Shown in pieces: positions 5,312 to 6,802 of a DNA stretch of 6,802 bases. Position 1 is the stretch's first letter. Each line of letters opens with the position of its first letter. The position numbers were made by a program, and so were the translations under genes. The notes below the pieces were generated by a model, which ran no database searches, had not been told where the DNA came from, and saw only the letters and a program-made list of their open reading frames with translations. The stretch covers positions 1 to 6,802 of the forward strand of contig JAFARM010000238.1 in the NCBI GenBank assembly GCA_019245455.1, written 5' to 3'. Origin of the DNA: Sphingomonadaceae bacterium. Its GTDB lineage: Bacteria; Pseudomonadota; Alphaproteobacteria; Sphingomonadales; Sphingomonadaceae.

Positions 5312-6802
5312 GGTTCTGCGTCCCTGAGTTGGCCGTCATCCCCGCGAACGCGGGAACCCATCTCCTGTTGTCCGACGTGAGGCAACGGCGCGCGTCGGAT
5401 CGGGTCGAGCCGTGGGAGATAGGTCCGCGCTTTCGCGGGTATTACGGCAAGAAAACACGATCCCCCCGCCGCCTGCGCCGACTTCAGCCCGCCGCGGATG
5501 GCCGCGCGAACTTCGGACGGGGGCGCGCCCAGCGCCTCGGCGATCAGCTTCGCCTGCTCCGCATTGTGCCGCTTGGCGAGGCCGGTCGCGGTTGCGGCGG
5601 CGGCGGCGCGGCCGGCGTAGGTCGCCCGCCGGCCGAGCGCATCCTCGATCGGCCGCGCGACGAAGTGCCACGCGCCGGCGTTGCGCGGTTCCTCCTGGCA
5701 CCAGACGACTTCCTCCAGGTTGACGAAGCGCCGGGCATAATCGGCGATGACGTCGGCCGGGAAAGGATAGAGCTGTTCGACGCGCAGGATATAGAGGTCG
5801 TCGCGCCCCGACTTGTCGCGCGCGTCGGCGAGGTCGTAGTAGATCTTGCCCGAACACAGGATCAGGCGGCGGACCTTGTCATCCGGCACGGCATCGAGGT
5901 CATCCAGGCAGCGGTGGAAGCTCGATCCCGCGTCGAAATCCGCCAGGCTCGACACCGCCCGCTTGGCGCGCAGCAGCGACTTGGGCGTCATCACCACCAG
6001 CGGCTTCCTGAAATCGCGCAGCATCTGCCGCCGCAGCAGGTGGAAGTAATTGGCCGGGGTCGTGCAGTTGGCGACCTGCATATTATCCTCGGCGCACAAC
6101 TGCAGGTAGCGTTCGAGCCGCGCCGAGCTGTGCTCCGGCCCCTGCCCCTCAAAGCCGTGCGGCAGCAGCAGGACGAGGCCGGTCGCCCGCAGCCACTTCG
6201 CCTCGCCCGAGGCGATGAACTGGTCGATCATCACCTGCGCGCCATTGGCGAAGTCGCCGAACTGCCCCTCCCACAGCACCAGCGTCTTGGGGTCGGCGAG
6301 CGAATAGCCGTACTCGAAGCCCATGACCCCGAACTCGGACAACGGCGAGTCGAGCACCTCGAAACGCGGGTCGAGCGCCTTCAGCGGCACGTACTTGCTG
6401 CCGTCGGTCTGGTCGACCCACACGGCGTGGCGCTGGCTGAACGTGCCGCGGCCCGAATCCTGGCCCGAGAGGCGGACGCCGTAGCCGTCCTGGAGCAGCG
6501 TGCCGAACGCCAGCGCCTCCGCCGTCGCCCAGTCGATGCCCTCGCCCGACGCCAGCATCGCCTTCTTGGCGTCGAGAATGCGCGCCAGCGTCTTGTGGAC
6601 GGTGAACGCCGGCGGCACCGTCGTCAGCGCCTCGCCGACGCGGCGCAGGTCGGCGGCGGGCACCCCGGTCTCGGCGGCGCGGCGGGCGGTGACGTCGTCC
6701 TTCGGCTGGGCGAGCCCGGCCCAGCGGCCTTCGAACCACTCGGCCTTGTTCGCCTTGTAGCTCGTCGCGGCAGCGAAGTCGCCCTCGAGCCGCGTCGTGA
6801 AC
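5242..6802 (-). CDS. odhA: 2-oxoglutarate dehydrogenase E1, C-terminal half with atypical tail; 5' end outside window
   Basis: Also called sucA. This thiamine-diphosphate enzyme decarboxylates 2-oxoglutarate and transfers succinyl to the lipoyl group of OdhB. The frame is open to the window edge; beyond a GTG at 6663 it continues upstream with family-like residues ([16 protein letters not shown]), so that GTG is internal. Counting from it, recognisable segments are [11 protein letters not shown] (72-82), [17 protein letters not shown] (105-121), [17 protein letters not shown] (169-185), [14 protein letters not shown] (201-214) and [11 protein letters not shown] (322-332). The normal-looking end is [13 protein letters not shown] near residue 380. 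After that the frame continues about 93 residues, through a palindromic repeat pair (VIPAKAR to [10 protein letters not shown]) and 70 bases into odhB, before TGA at 5242. This tail is unlike the family and probably results from repeat insertion with loss of the native stop. A sequencing frameshift is the alternative. Confidence 0.93.
   Translation of the reverse strand, partial: FTTRLEGDFAAATSYKANKAEWFEGRWAGLAQPKDDVTARRAAETGVPAADLRRVGEALTTVPPAFTVHKTLARILDAKKAMLASGEGIDWATAEALAFGTLLQDGYGVRLSGQDSGRGTFSQRHAVWVDQTDGSKYVPLKALDPRFEVLDSPLSEFGVMGFEYGYSLADPKTLVLWEGQFGDFANGAQVMIDQFIASGEAKWLRATGLVLLLPHGFEGQGPEHSSARLERYLQLCAEDNMQVANCTTPANYFHLLRRQMLRDFRKPLVVMTPKSLLRAKRAVSSLADFDAGSSFHRCLDDLDAVPDDKVRRLILCSGKIYYDLADARDKSGRDDLYILRVEQLYPFPADVIADYARRFVNLEEVVWCQEEPRNAGAWHFVARPIEDALGRRATYAGRAAAAATATGLAKRHNAEQAKLIAEALGAPPSEVRAAIRGGLKSAQAAGGSCFLAVIPAKARTYLPRLDPIRRAPLPHVGQQEMGSRVRGDDGQLRDAEPWPPMSPFRHSANRSPRRPSANG
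5332..5448. repeat. Inverted repeat pair, REPIN-like, at the odhA 3' end
   Basis: Two 34-base arms, 5332-5365 and 5415-5448, are reverse complements at 28 of 34 positions, with 49 bases between them. The left arm carries the perfect hairpin CCCGCG-AA-CGCGGG (5341-5354). The right carries CCGCG-CTTT-CGCGG (5425-5438). The whole element is 117 bases, exactly 39 codons, and is read in the odhA frame. Its translation ([17 protein letters not shown]) is the kind seen when widespread GTCATxCCCGCG-type palindromes are read as protein. No T-tract follows, so it is not a standard terminator. Confidence 0.8.

Noticed and set aside
5332..5448. Hairpins after odhA as a Rho-independent terminator
   Set aside because: No U-run follows on the minus strand, the element is translated, and odhB starts 20 bases downstream in the same operon.

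Overview
The window is dense, high-GC bacterial DNA that looks like Alphaproteobacteria, most likely a sphingomonad. That placement is inferred from the odhA-odhB-lpdA gene order, the protein sequences and the style of the repeats; it has not been searched. No stretch above 300 bases lacks a gene, and I see no tRNA, rRNA, CRISPR array or transposase.

Left part, plus strand (1-1702): the 3' part of a GIY-YIG nuclease-like gene, visibly poorer in G+C than its surroundings (31 G+C in the first 60 bases), is followed five bases later by a complete gene for a CoxE-type von Willebrand factor A (VWA) protein. Such VWA genes usually sit beside a MoxR AAA+ ATPase gene; none is visible here, so the GIY-YIG gene may have inserted between the partners.

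Right part, minus strand (1727-6802): this reads odhA (sucA, E1 of 2-oxoglutarate dehydrogenase, 5' end outside the window), odhB (sucB, E2), vapB, vapC and lpdA (E3). The three enzyme genes encode the complete 2-oxoglutarate dehydrogenase complex of the TCA cycle. A compact VapBC type II toxin-antitoxin pair lies in the same orientation between the E2 and E3 genes. VapC starts with TTG in a TTGA overlap with the vapB stop, and the vapC stop is fused to the lpdA ribosome binding site.

The most unusual feature is a cluster of three different inverted-repeat pairs (REPIN-like palindromic elements) within about 900 bp of odhA/odhB. All three are translated. One pair lies in the linker between the lipoyl and E3-binding domains of OdhB, and a second in the linker between the E3-binding and catalytic domains. 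The third lies at the 3' end of odhA, where the reading frame continues through the element and 70 bases into odhB, giving OdhA an atypical C-terminal tail. The folded domains are untouched, so the palindromes appear to have been accepted as disordered linker and tail peptides.
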